Source: Ga0077548 sp035440445 (GTDB lineage Bacteria > Pseudomonadota > Alphaproteobacteria > Rhizobiales > Xanthobacteraceae). Taken from it: 64,000 nucleotides of DNA. The stretch spans positions 90,920-154,919 of the forward strand of contig DAORMJ010000006.1 of the NCBI GenBank assembly GCA_035440445.1, given 5' to 3'. A program made the translations under genes and the position numbers. Shown here piece by piece: positions 7,723 to 16,575 of this stretch; positions within the stretch are counted from its first letter, which is position 1, and the number at the start of each line of letters is the position of its first letter. Under the pieces are notes generated by a model. That model was not told the DNA's origin. It made no database searches and was given only the letters and a program-made list of their open reading frames with translations.

Positions 7723-9177
7723 ATGACGTTCAAGAAGCTTATTGGCGCGGGCCTTGCCGCGCTGGCTGCGGCGGCCTTCTTCGCCGAGCCGGCTCTGGCG
7801 CAGACAGCGCCTGCCGCCCCGACGATCAACAAGGGCGACACCACCTGGATGATGGTTGCGACCATCGTCGTGCTCGTAATGACCGTGCCCGGCCTCGCGC
7901 TGTTCTACGGCGGCCTCGTCCGCTCGAAGAACATGCTCTCGATGCTGATGCAGGTGTTTTACGCCGTCGTCGTCGCCTTCGTGATCTACTTCCTCTACGG
8001 ATACTCGCTGGCCTTCACCGGCGGTTCCGATTTCATCGGCGGCTTCTCCAAGGCGTTCCTCTCGGGCGTTACGGCCGAAGCACCCGGCGGAACCTTCTCG
8101 GTGGGCATCGCCATTCCGGAACTGATCTTCGTCTGCTTCCAGGCGACCTTCGCCGGCATCACCGCGGCCCTCCTGCTGGGCTCGTTTGCCGAACGCACGA
8201 AGTTCGCAGCGGTCGCGCTCTTCATCCCGCTGTGGCTGACCTTCGTCTATTTCCCGATGGCGCACATGGTCTGGTACTGGGCTGGCCCGGACGCGGTTGA
8301 TGCCGCTGCCAAGGCACTCGCTGCTGCGACCGATGCGGCTGCGAAGACCAAGCTGCAGGCGGCACTCGATGAAGTGATGGCCGACGGCGGCTACATCTTC
8401 AAGCTCGGCGCACTCGACTTCGCCGGCGGCACGGTGGTGCACATCAACTCCGGCCTGACCGGACTGATCGGCGCGATCATCGTCGGCAAGCGCCTCGGCT
8501 ACGGCAAGGAACTGATGGCGCCCCACTCGCTCGTCATGACCTATATCGGCGCGGCACTCCTCTGGTTCGGCTGGTTCGGCTTCAACGCCGGCTCGAACCT
8601 GGAAGCGACCGGCTCCGCGGTCGTCGCTTTCGTCAACACCCTGATGTGCCCGGCTGCGGCCGCACTTTCCTGGCTGTTCGCGGAATGGCTGACCAAGGGC
8701 AAGCCGAGCCTCCTCGGTGCGGTCTCGGGTCTCGTCGCGGGTCTCGTCGCTGTCACGCCAGCCGCCGGTTTCTCCGGCATCGGTGGCGCGATCGTCCTCG
8801 GCCTCATCGCCGGCGTGGTCTGCTACTTCTTCTGCACGACCGTGAAGAACGCGCTCGGCTATGACGACACGCTGGACGTGTTCGGCATCCACTGCGTGGG
8901 CGGCATCGTCGGCGCGATCGGCACCGGCATCCTGGTTTCTCCTGCTCTCGGCGGCACCGGCGTATTCGACTACGTGACCGGCAAGGTCGCGGAATACGAC
9001 ATGGCGACCCAGGTACTGGCGCAGATCAAGGGTGTTCTCGTCACCTTCGTCTGGGTCGGCATCGTCTCCACCATCCTCTTCTTCATCGTGAAGATGATTG
9101 TCGGTCTCCGCCCGACGCCGGATCAGGAGCGCGAAGGCCTCGACATCACGGATCACGGCGAGCGCGCCTACAACTAA
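7723..9177 (+). CDS. amtB: ammonium transporter
   Basis: A 484-residue integral membrane protein. A cleavable signal peptide is visible (KKLIGAGLAALAAAAFF... ending AEPALAQ), followed by eleven hydrophobic segments. The twin pore histidines are in GGTVVHINSGLTG and VFGIHCVGGIVG, and the ammonium-recognition/Phe-gate region is present. It conducts NH4+/NH3 across the inner membrane and is gated by GlnK, encoded 40 bp upstream. The start at ATG 7723 removes an upstream extension that overlaps glnK. Transcription probably comes from the sigma-54 promoter before glnK and ends at the tandem hairpins at 9186-9257. Confidence 0.96.
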   Translation: MTFKKLIGAGLAALAAAAFFAEPALAQTAPAAPTINKGDTTWMMVATIVVLVMTVPGLALFYGGLVRSKNMLSMLMQVFYAVVVAFVIYFLYGYSLAFTGGSDFIGGFSKAFLSGVTAEAPGGTFSVGIAIPELIFVCFQATFAGITAALLLGSFAERTKFAAVALFIPLWLTFVYFPMAHMVWYWAGPDAVDAAAKALAAATDAAAKTKLQAALDEVMADGGYIFKLGALDFAGGTVVHINSGLTGLIGAIIVGKRLGYGKELMAPHSLVMTYIGAALLWFGWFGFNAGSNLEATGSAVVAFVNTLMCPAAAALSWLFAEWLTKGKPSLLGAVSGLVAGLVAVTPAAGFSGIGGAIVLGLIAGVVCYFFCTTVKNALGYDDTLDVFGIHCVGGIVGAIGTGILVSPALGGTGVFDYVTGKVAEYDMATQVLAQIKGVLVTFVWVGIVSTILFFIVKMIVGLRPTPDQEREGLDITDHGERAYN

Positions 9178-9185
9178 GTCTGGCG

Positions 9186-9257
9186 GGCCGGAGCGAAACT
9201 CCGGCCTTCCTTACAAAAGTAAGGAAGCCCCGGCCCTCGCGGCCGGGGTTTTCTTTT
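9186..9257 (+). terminator. three consecutive hairpins ending in a T-tract after amtB
   Basis: Three perfect stems follow each other with no gaps. The first is GGCCGGAG/CTCCGGCC (9186-9193, 9199-9206). The second is CTTCCTTAC/GTAAGGAAG (9206-9214, 9219-9227). The third is CCCCGGCC/GGCCGGGG (9228-9235, 9241-9248), followed by TTTTCTTTT. The last is a classical intrinsic terminator; the first two are extra structure. Confidence 0.9.
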
Positions 9258-9350
9258 GCCTGGCGTGCCCGGGAAAGCCCGATGGTTAAACGCCCCTTAA
9301 CCCGCGATTTCTAAAGTTCGGCCAGCAATTTAAGGGTGATCGAGGCGGGC

Positions 9351-10551
9351 ATGGCAGCAACTGCGGAGGCCGGACAGAAGCATGCGGGCATTCGCTCGCC
9401 ATTCGTGCGTCTTGCCGAGCTTCTTGCCGGTCTCGAGCCCGGAAAGCCGCTGATCAATCTTTCCGTCGGCGAACCGCGTCACGCGATGCCGGCCTTCGTC
9501 GCGCCGGTGATCGCGACCCACATCGGGGGATTCGCCAAATATCCGATGCTGCGGGGCACGGACCGCTTTCGCGCAGCCGCCGCGAACTGGCGGCCGCCGC
9601 TACCGGCTGCCACGCCCGCTCAATCCGGCGACGGAAGTATTGGTGTTGAACGGCAGCCGCGAAGGCCTGTTTTTCGCCGGTATCGCGGCAAAGCGGCTGC
9701 TGGCCGAGCGCCATCAGAAGCCTGCGATCATCGTGCCGAACCCGTTCTATCCGGCCTATGGCGCGAGCGCCGACGTAACCGGATGCGAGCTGGTGGCGCT
9801 TCCTGCCGCGCGGGCAACCAATTTTATTCCCGATTATGACGCGATCCCGGACGAGCTGTTTGCGCGTACCGTTGCAATCTACCTCTGCTCGCCTGCGAAC
9901 CCGCAAGGATCGGTGCTGCCGCGCGAAACCATCGAGAAAGTCATCGCGCGCGCGCGTAAATACGGAACGTTTGTTTTCGCCGACGAGTGCTATTCGGAAA
10001 TCTGGCTCGGCGACAGAATTCCAGCCGGTGCGCTCGAAGCCTGCGGCGCGAATTACGACAACGTCGTCGTCTTCAATTCGCTGTCCAAGCGCTCGAACCT
10101 GCCCGGCCTTCGCTGTGGCTTCGCCGCCGGCGACGAGCGGTTCATCACGGCTTATGCCGAACTTCGCAATGTCGCGGCCCCGCAGGTGCCGGAGCCGCTG
10201 CAGGAAGTCGCGATCGCCGCCTATTCCGACGAGTATCACGTCGAGGAAACGCGCAAGCTTTATCGCGAGAAGTTCGATCTCGCCGACCGCTTGCTCGCAG
10301 GCCGCTACAAACATCAACGGCCCGATGGCGGCTTCTTTCTCTGGCTCGACGTGAACGAACTCGGCGACGACGAAACCGCTACGAAGGCGCTCTTTCAGGA
10401 CGCCGGACTTCGCGTCGTTCCCGGGAGCTATCTCGCGCGAACGGCAAGCGACGGCACCAATCCCGGTGCGGGCTATATCCGCGTCGCGCTCGTCGACAAC
10501 CTTGAAATCACGCAAGAGGCGCTCGTGCGTCTCGCGAACTTCCGGAAATAA
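9351..10551 (+). pseudogene. class I/II PLP aminotransferase (DapC-like), frameshifted
   Basis: One aminotransferase is split over two frames. The N-terminus (MAATAEAGQKHAGIRSPFVR... to RFRAAAANW) is in the frame of 9351. The rest (RYRLPRPLNPATEVLVLNGS to the end, including the PLP lysine in NSLSKRSNLPGLRCGF) is in the next frame. The shift lies in the GC run 9591-9597; removing one base restores NW-RR-RYRLP, as in the family. The upstream neighbour is amtB and ftsK follows 12 bp later. DapC-type succinyldiaminopimelate aminotransferase is a likely role but not provable here. Because everything else is well preserved, an assembly error is more likely than true inactivation. Start ATG 9351 has GAGG before it. 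Confidence 0.85.
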
Positions 10552-10563
10552 CGGATCAGATAG

Positions 10564-13070
10564 ATGCGTCAGTCCTCCGCCCGCAACGACAGTATCTTTC
10601 CCGAAGAACTCGTGAGCGCGTTTCACCGCCGGCTCACGGAGTTGCGCGGTCTTGCTTTGGTGGTTGCCGCCACCTTCGGCCTTGTCGCGCTGGGCACCTG
10701 GTCGTCGCAGGACCCGAGCTTCAGCTACGCCACCGACGGCACGGTCAGAAATCTTCTGGGCCGGCCGGGTGCGGCCTTTGCCGATTTCATGATGCAGGTC
10801 TTCGGCATGGCGACACTTGCCGTGATCGTGCCGCTTGCGGTGTGGGGCTGGCTGGTCATGACCCATCGCGCGCCCAAACGCTGGAAGATCCGAATTCTGT
10901 TCTGGCTTGGCGGCGTGATCTTCGCGTGCGGTCTTGCTGCCTGTTTCCGCTCGCCAACCGGCTGGCCTTTGCCGACCGGACTTGGCGGTGCCATCGGCGA
11001 TTCGATGATCTTCATTCCGTCGCTGCTGCTTGGCTCGACCGCCAATGCGAGCCGAATCCTGATGGGCCTGTTGTTCGCGATGCCGACCGCTTTCATGCTG
11101 AGCGTGGCGCTCGGCGCGGGCTTCCAGGAAGTGCCGATCGAAAAAGCGATCGCCGCTGCCGATGAAGAGGAAGACGGCGTCCGCGCAAGTCTGCTTTCGC
11201 GCGTTTCGGCCGCCTTCGGCAGCGTCTTTCATCTGTTCTATGTCGTTCGTGCGCGTCTCGCGGGCCGCCGCCAGACGAAAGAGAAGCGCTCGTGGCGCGA
11301 GCGCTTTGCGGCGTTCCTCGCCCGCGAACCCGAAGCCCCGGCCGTGAAAACGCCGCGCCGCGAACCGACACTCGTGCCCGGCAAGGGTCCGGACGCGGGC
11401 TATGCCGATCAGGAAGAGGCCGAGGAAGAAGAATACGAGGACGAAGAAGAATACGACGAGGAGGAAGACGAAGAACCGGCCGCGCCACGCCAGAAGGCGT
11501 CGCCCGCTGCTGCCGCGGCGCGTAAAAAGCCGCGCCGCAGGGGTGGCACTTATCATCTGCCGCCATTCGATCTTCTTGCGGCAATGACCGGCTCGCGCAC
11601 GCCGGCGCTATCTGCGAAGGCACTCGAAGAAAATTCGCGCCAGCTTGAAAGCGTGCTCGACGACTTCGGCGTGAAAGGGCAGGTGGTCAACGCAAGCCCC
11701 GGCCCCGTGGTGACGCTTTACGAACTCGAGCCCGCACCGGGCATCAAGTCCTCGCGCGTGATCGGCCTTGCCGATGACATCGCGCGCTCGATGAGCGCGG
11801 TATCCGCCCGCGTCGCGGTCATTCCCGGCAAGAACGCGATCGGCATCGAATTGCCGAATGCCAAGCGCGAGAAAGTCGTGCTGCGCGAACAGCTTGAATC
11901 GAAAGATTTCCGCGACACGCCATCGAAGCTGCCGCTTTGCCTCGGCAAGACCATTGGCGGCACGCTCGGCAAGGCGGCGAGCCGGTGATCGTCGATCTCG
12001 CGCGCATGCCGCATCTCTTGATCGCGGGCACCACCGGCTCCGGTAAATCGGTAGCCATCAACACCATGATTCTTTCGCTCCTGTACCGGCTGTCGCCGGA
12101 ACAGTGCCGCCTGATCCTGATCGATCCGAAGATGCTTGAATTGTCGGTCTATGACGGCATTCCGCATCTGCTGTCGCCGGTCGTCACCGATCCGCGCAAG
12201 GCCGTCATCGCGCTCAAGTGGGCCGTGCGCGAGATGGAAGAGCGCTACAAGAAGATGTCGAAGCTCGGCGTGCGCAACATCGAGAACTTCAACCAGGCCG
12301 TGGTGGATGCGGCGGCGAAAGGCAAGTCGATCAAGCGCACGGTGCAGACCGGCTTCGATCGCGAGACGGGCGAGGCGATCTACGAATCCGAGGAGATGGA
12401 TCTCGAGCCGTTGCCCTTCATTGTCGTCGTGGTCGACGAAATGGCCGACCTCATGATGGTGGCGGGCAAGGACATCGAAGGCGCGATCCAGCGTCTGGCG
12501 CAGATGGCGCGCGCGGCCGGCATCCATCTTCTGATGGCGACCCAGCGTCCATCGGTCGACGTCATCACCGGCACCATCAAGGCGAACTTCCCGACGCGCA
12601 TCTCTTTCCAGGTGTCGTCGAAGATCGACTCGCGCACGATTTTGAACGAGCAGGGCGCCGAACAGCTGCTCGGCCAGGGCGACATGCTCTACATGGCGGG
12701 CGGCTCGCGGATTTCGCGCGTCCACGGACCCTTCGTGTCCGACTCCGAAGTCGAGAAGATCGTGCGCCACCTCAAGGAGCAGGGCGTTCCGGAATATCTC
12801 GAGGAAATCACCGCCGAACCCGAGGAAGGTGAGGACGGCACGGTCTTCGACAAGAGCGCCATGGGCGAGGAAGGCGGCGATCTCTACGAGCGCGCGGTCG
12901 CGATCGTGTTGCGCGACAAGAAGGCCTCCACCTCCTACGTCCAGCGCCGTCTCCAGATCGGCTACAACCGCGCCGCCTCGCTGATCGAGCGGATGGAAAT
13001 GGAAGGCGTCATTTCCGCTGCAAATCACGCCGGAAAACGCGAGATTCTGGCCGGAGGTGGCGCAGATTGA
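10564..13070 (+). pseudogene. ftsK: DNA translocase FtsK, reading frame broken by a 17-bp insertion
   Basis: An 835-residue-class FtsK/SpoIIIE translocase. N-terminal membrane segments (about residues 15-190) are followed by an acidic linker rich in Glu/Asp (about 280-310), then alpha/beta motor domains with Walker A GTTGSGKS and Walker B VVVVDEMAD, and a C-terminal winged-helix gamma domain (STSYVQRRLQIGYNRAASLIERM) that reads KOPS. The first part ends at a stop at 11986-11988; the motor continues in another frame. Between GKTIGG and EPVIVDLARM there are 17 extra bases (11961-11977). Deleting them restores the universal GKxIGGEPV sequence. FtsK acts at the septum in terminus segregation with XerCD and is normally essential, so the break may be an artefact. 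Confidence 0.92.
11961..11977 (+). other. 17-bp insertion inside ftsK flanked by GGCGG repeats
   Basis: The inserted stretch CACGCTCGGCAAGGCGG sits right after GGCGG (11956-11960) and itself ends in GGCGG. It also contains CTCGGCAAG, a second copy of 11941-11949. The structure looks like a slipped or imperfect tandem duplication. Confidence 0.75.
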
Positions 13071-13231
13071 CGCGGGGGGCCGAGCCCCCAAATCGCCATA
13101 GCCTGCGGCTAGGGAGAACTCGCCGCACGCGACGCGATAAGGCTGGCAACACACTACATTCATCCCTGGGCCCGTGCTTATGCTTCGGGACCGGCGGCTT
13201 TCCGATGATTCGGCAATTCCGAGGACGATCG

Positions 13232-13906
13232 ATGGTTGGGCTGAAGAAGCTTTCCGCAATCCTGCTATTGAGCGCACTGCCGCTCGCCGTCAGCGCGCAA
13301 GCGCCCAAACAGGGTCCGGGCAAGCAGGGTCCCACGGCTGCGGTCACCAAAGCGGGCGCTGAACTCGATGCAAGACAAGTCGCCTCGCTCGAGCGCGTGA
13401 CAAAATTCTTCAATTCGACGGCAACGCTCGTCGGCAAGTTTCATCAGATCGGTCCCGACGGTTCCAAGACCGAAGGCACCTTCTATATGCAGCGGCCGGG
13501 CCGCGTGCGCTTTCAATACGAAGAGCCGAGCCCGATCGAACTGATTTCGGACGGCTCTTCCGTCGCCGTGCGCAACCGCACGCTCGCAACGCAGGATATC
13601 TATCCCTTGTCGCAAACGCCGCTGCGTTTTCTGCTTGCGGAAAAGATCGACCTTCTGCGCGACAGCAACGTCACCGCCGTCTTCCAGGACGACATGTTCA
13701 TCACGGTCGTGATCGACGAGAAGTCGAGCATCGCCGGCACCCATCGCCTGCGCATGCTGTTCGGTGCCAAAGACAACCAGCTCAAGCAATGGACCATCAC
13801 CGATCCGCAGGGCTTCGACACCACCGTCTCGGTGTATGATCTGGATTCCAAGACGCGTCCCGATCCCGGCCTGTTCCGGATCGACTTCACGCGTTACCAG
13901 CAATAG
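13232..13906 (+). CDS. lolA: LolA-like outer-membrane lipoprotein carrier
   Basis: A 224-residue periplasmic protein. A signal peptide (MVGLKKLSAILLLSALPLAV, cleavage after SAQA) precedes a LolA-type half-barrel with VGKFHQIGPDGSKTEGTFYM, PGRVRFQYEEPSPIELISDG and the terminal DPGLFRIDFTRYQQ. LolA ferries lipoproteins from the LolCDE exporter to the outer membrane; alphaproteobacteria often lack LolB. Longer frames start at 13067 and 13205, but the ATG at 13232 has GAGGA six bases upstream and gives a clean signal peptide. It follows ftsK, the classical ftsK-lolA pairing, with about 160 bp between them containing a GGGGGC-CGA-GCCCCC stem. Confidence 0.88.
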   Translation: MVGLKKLSAILLLSALPLAVSAQAPKQGPGKQGPTAAVTKAGAELDARQVASLERVTKFFNSTATLVGKFHQIGPDGSKTEGTFYMQRPGRVRFQYEEPSPIELISDGSSVAVRNRTLATQDIYPLSQTPLRFLLAEKIDLLRDSNVTAVFQDDMFITVVIDEKSSIAGTHRLRMLFGAKDNQLKQWTITDPQGFDTTVSVYDLDSKTRPDPGLFRIDFTRYQQ

Positions 13907-13930
13907 CCGCGCGTCCGCGCGAAAAGAGAA

Positions 13931-14752
13931 ATGCCGTTTTCCGTCGCTACCTGGAACATCAACTCCGTCCGCCTCCGCTTTCCGCAGGTGAAGCGCTTCC
14001 TCACGCGTTTTTCGCCAGACGTCTTGTGTCTGCAGGAAACCAAGTGCCCCGACGATAAATTTCCGCTCGGCGAATTCGCGAAGCTCGGCTATCCGCACAT
14101 CGCGTTGCATGGACAGAAGGGCTATCACGGTGTCGCGGTGATTTCGCGCCATCCATTCGAAGACCAGACGCGGGATTTTTTCTGCGGCAAGACCGACGCG
14201 CGGCATGTGTCCGCAACGTTCGAGCGCGGCGCAAAACTCGAAAAGCCGCTGACGGTTCATAATTTTTATGTGCCGGCGGGCGGCGACATTCCCGATCCCG
14301 TGCTCAATCCGAAATTCGAACACAAGCTGCAGTTTCTCGATGAACTGGCGAGCTGTTCCATCGCCAAGGCGGCGGGCAGCGGCACGCGCTCGATTCTCGT
14401 CGGCGACCTCAACGTGGCGCCGCGCGAAAACGATGTCTGGAGCCACAAGCAGATGCTGAAAGTGGTCAGCCACACGCCGGTCGAAGTCGAGAAATTCGAG
14501 CATGCCCGCGAATCGGGAAAATGGATCGACGTGATGCGCGGCTTCGTGCCGGACGACGAAAAACTCTATACGTGGTGGAGTTATCGCGCGGCCGACAACT
14601 GGAAGATCGCCGATCGCGGCCGCAGGCTCGATCATATCTGGGCAAGCGCCGCGCTCGAAAACGCCGCGCAAAGCATGAAAGTATTCAAGCCTTCGCGCGG
14701 CTGGCAGCAACCGTCCGACCACGTGCCGGTGATTGCGGAGTTCGATCTCTGA
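13931..14752 (+). CDS. xthA: exodeoxyribonuclease III (AP endonuclease)
   Basis: A 273-residue protein of the EEP nuclease fold. Catalytic motifs are WNINSVR (N9/N11), LQETK (E36), GDLNVAP near residue 160 and the terminal SDHVPV. It cleaves abasic sites in base-excision repair and has 3'-5' exonuclease and 3'-phosphatase activity. It begins 24 bp after lolA, probably in the same transcript, with AAAAGAGAA before the ATG. It ends directly against the convergent cyclic-nucleotide-binding gene. Length matches E. coli ExoIII (268). Confidence 0.94.
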   Translation: MPFSVATWNINSVRLRFPQVKRFLTRFSPDVLCLQETKCPDDKFPLGEFAKLGYPHIALHGQKGYHGVAVISRHPFEDQTRDFFCGKTDARHVSATFERGAKLEKPLTVHNFYVPAGGDIPDPVLNPKFEHKLQFLDELASCSIAKAAGSGTRSILVGDLNVAPRENDVWSHKQMLKVVSHTPVEVEKFEHARESGKWIDVMRGFVPDDEKLYTWWSYRAADNWKIADRGRRLDHIWASAALENAAQSMKVFKPSRGWQQPSDHVPVIAEFDL

Positions 14753-15214
14753 TCAATCTTCCTTGTCGAACTGCGGCAGCACCAGATCGAGGTCCTGCAA
14801 CGCGCCCTTGACGCGCCGCGCGATCACCTCGCGAAGCGCATAAGCAGCATCGAGATCGCTTTCGAGCACGCGCAGGAAAACGCCGCGCGAAATCTTGAAC
14901 AGCGTTGAATGCTCGACCGCGATCGCACTCACCGGATGCGTGGTCTCAACGATCAGCGCGCTTTCTCCGATCAGCGCGCCGGGCATAACGAGCGCAGGCT
15001 CGTCGAAGCTCCGCTCGTTCGGACGGCGCAGCCGCAGCAAACCCGCTTCGAGCACAAAAGCGCCATCCGCCGGTTCGTTGCCTTCGAACAACGTATCGCC
15101 CGCGCGCAGATGGATTTTCTCGGTGCTGATCGCAAGCACGCGCAAGGCATCGGGGCCGAGGATGCGAAAGGTGGAGATCCGGCGCAGAAAGCGAATATCG
15201 TCGTCTAGCGCCAT
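14753..15214 (-). CDS. cyclic-nucleotide-binding domain protein without DNA-binding domain
   Basis: A 153-residue protein made of one cNMP-binding (CAP_ED) beta-barrel, with the phosphate-binding-cassette region around GALIGESALI and a short C-terminal helix. There is no helix-turn-helix, so it is not a Crp-type regulator by itself. It starts 6 bp after the stop of the response-regulator gene on the same strand, so the two are likely cotranscribed. Ligand and partner are unknown; binding of cAMP/cGMP is only a family expectation. Confidence 0.85.
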   Translation of the reverse strand: MALDDDIRFLRRISTFRILGPDALRVLAISTEKIHLRAGDTLFEGNEPADGAFVLEAGLLRLRRPNERSFDEPALVMPGALIGESALIVETTHPVSAIAVEHSTLFKISRGVFLRVLESDLDAAYALREVIARRVKGALQDLDLVLPQFDKED

Positions 15215-15220
15215 CGCTGC

Positions 15221-15907
15221 TTATGGAACGAGTTTGTAGCCGCCGCCTTCGGTGACGAGCAGGGCCGCGTTGGAGGGATCTTTCTCGATCTTCTGCCGCA
15301 GACGATAGATATGCGTCTCGAGCGTGTGCGTCGTCACGCCGGAATTATAGCCCCAGACTTCGGTGAGCAGCTGATCGCGCGGCACCGGCGTTTTTCCCGC
15401 GCGATAGAGATAGCGCAGGATCGCGGTTTCCTTTTCCGTAAGCCGCGTCTTCTTGCCTTTCTCATCGACGAGAAGTTTCGCGCCGGGACGGAACGAATAA
15501 TGCCCGACCGGGAAGATCGCGTCTTCGCTTGCTTCGTGGCTGCGAAGCTGCGCGCGAATGCGCGCAAGCAGCACCGCGAACTTGAACGGCTTCGTGACGT
15601 AGTCATTCGCACCGGCTTCGAGGCCGAGCACGGTATCGGAATCGGTATCGTGGCCCGTGAGCATGATCACCGGCGACTTGAAGCCGTTCTTGCGCATGAC
15701 GCGCACCGCTTCGCGGCCGTCCATGTCCGGCAGACCGACATCCATGATCAAGAGATCGATGTGACCCTGCTTCGCGCGTTCGATCGCCGCGAGCGCATTG
15801 TCGATCGATTCGGTCGTAAATTCCTGATGGAGCGCGAGCTGTTCAATCAGCGTTTCGCGAAGTTCTGTGTCGTCGTCCACGACGACGATCGTCCGTGCAT
15901 TGGCCAT
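15221..15907 (-). CDS. OmpR/PhoB-type response regulator, orphan
   Basis: A 228-residue two-domain regulator. The receiver domain (about 5-120) has acidic pocket D11-D13, phospho-acceptor D56 in LLIMDVGLPDMDG and Lys in YVTKPF. The C-terminal winged helix (about 130-226) has LTEKETAILRYLYRAG and THTLETHIYRLRQKIE. The open frame extends upstream, but the ATG at 15907 begins the receiver domain. No histidine kinase gene is adjacent; the only kinase in the window is far away at 50160. The gene is followed by the cyclic-nucleotide-binding protein gene. The target genes are unknown. Confidence 0.92.
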   Translation of the reverse strand: MANARTIVVVDDDTELRETLIEQLALHQEFTTESIDNALAAIERAKQGHIDLLIMDVGLPDMDGREAVRVMRKNGFKSPVIMLTGHDTDSDTVLGLEAGANDYVTKPFKFAVLLARIRAQLRSHEASEDAIFPVGHYSFRPGAKLLVDEKGKKTRLTEKETAILRYLYRAGKTPVPRDQLLTEVWGYNSGVTTHTLETHIYRLRQKIEKDPSNAALLVTEGGGYKLVP

Positions 15908-16028
15908 GTGGCGGTGTCGGTCCGTTTTTTTCGTTTCCTCGGCGGGAGTAACGAACCTCCCCTTGCCAAGCAAGGGTTTGACATTACACGCTTTTGTGTA
16001 GGGACATAATCCGGGGCAGAAGGCGGCC

Positions 16029-16560
16029 GTGAAAAACTCGGGGATCAGCCTGATTCGGGTACGCGCGGCGGCAGGTTGCCCAGCGCGCGGGCACCTCATC
16101 GCCGGTAACCATGTTTTTCCCGTCGCGCTGGGCCGGGGCGGCATCAGGGCCGACAAGCGGGAGGGCGATGGCGGCACGCCGCGCGGCCGCTTCCGGCTGT
16201 TGCGGCTCTGGTGGCGGGCGGNNNNNNNNNNNNNNNNNNNNNTCGACGCTTTCGCTGCGGCGCATCAAGCAAGACGACGGCTGGTGCGAGGACCCGCGTG
16301 ACCGCCGCTACAACCGGCCGGTGCGGCTCGGTCCGAAAAGCAGCGCCGACCGTCTATGGCGCGACGACCACCTCTACGATCTGATTGTCGAGATCGACCA
16401 CAACACGAGGCCGCGGATTCCCTATCGCGGCAGCGCGGTGTTCATCCATTTCGCGCGACAGAATTTTACGCCGACCGCGGGCTGCGTCGCGCTGAAACAG
16501 GGCGATCTGCAGAAATTATTGCCGATGCTCGCGAAGCAGTGCTGGATCGATATCCGGTAG
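16029..16560 (+). CDS. L,D-transpeptidase (YkuD) family protein, interrupted by an assembly gap
   Basis: The N-terminal part (GTG start at 16029; LIAGNHVFPVALGRGGIRADK, GDGGTPRGRF) and the C-terminal part (DDGWCEDPRDRRYNRPVRLG, FIHFARQNFTPTAGCVALKQ) belong to one protein and lie on either side of 21 Ns. The two halves are in different frames, so the true gap length is not 21. The His and Cys of the YkuD catalytic motif (H...TAGCVAL) are present. The family makes L,D crosslinks in peptidoglycan or links lipoproteins to it. No signal peptide is obvious in the visible N-terminus. It is divergent from the response regulator. Confidence 0.82.
16222..16242. other. assembly gap (21 Ns)
   Basis: Twenty-one consecutive undetermined bases inside the L,D-transpeptidase gene. 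The coding frame does not match across the gap, so its length is a placeholder or there is an error at its edge. Confidence 1.
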
Positions 16561-16575
16561 CGACTGCGGAGAAAG

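Noticed and set aside
7573..9156. 527-residue Asp/Glu/Arg-rich frame antisense to amtB
   Set aside because: Composition mirrors hydrophobic codons of the transporter; it is a shadow frame.
9454..11556. 700-residue open frame on the minus strand opposite the aminotransferase and ftsK
   Set aside because: Composition is Arg/Ala-rich with no domain, and the plus strand carries clear conserved genes. It is a high-GC shadow.
11989..13070. A separate second gene encoding a stand-alone FtsK motor
   Set aside because: Sequence is continuous with the upstream half once 17 bases are removed, and there is no convincing ribosome site or start for a separate gene.
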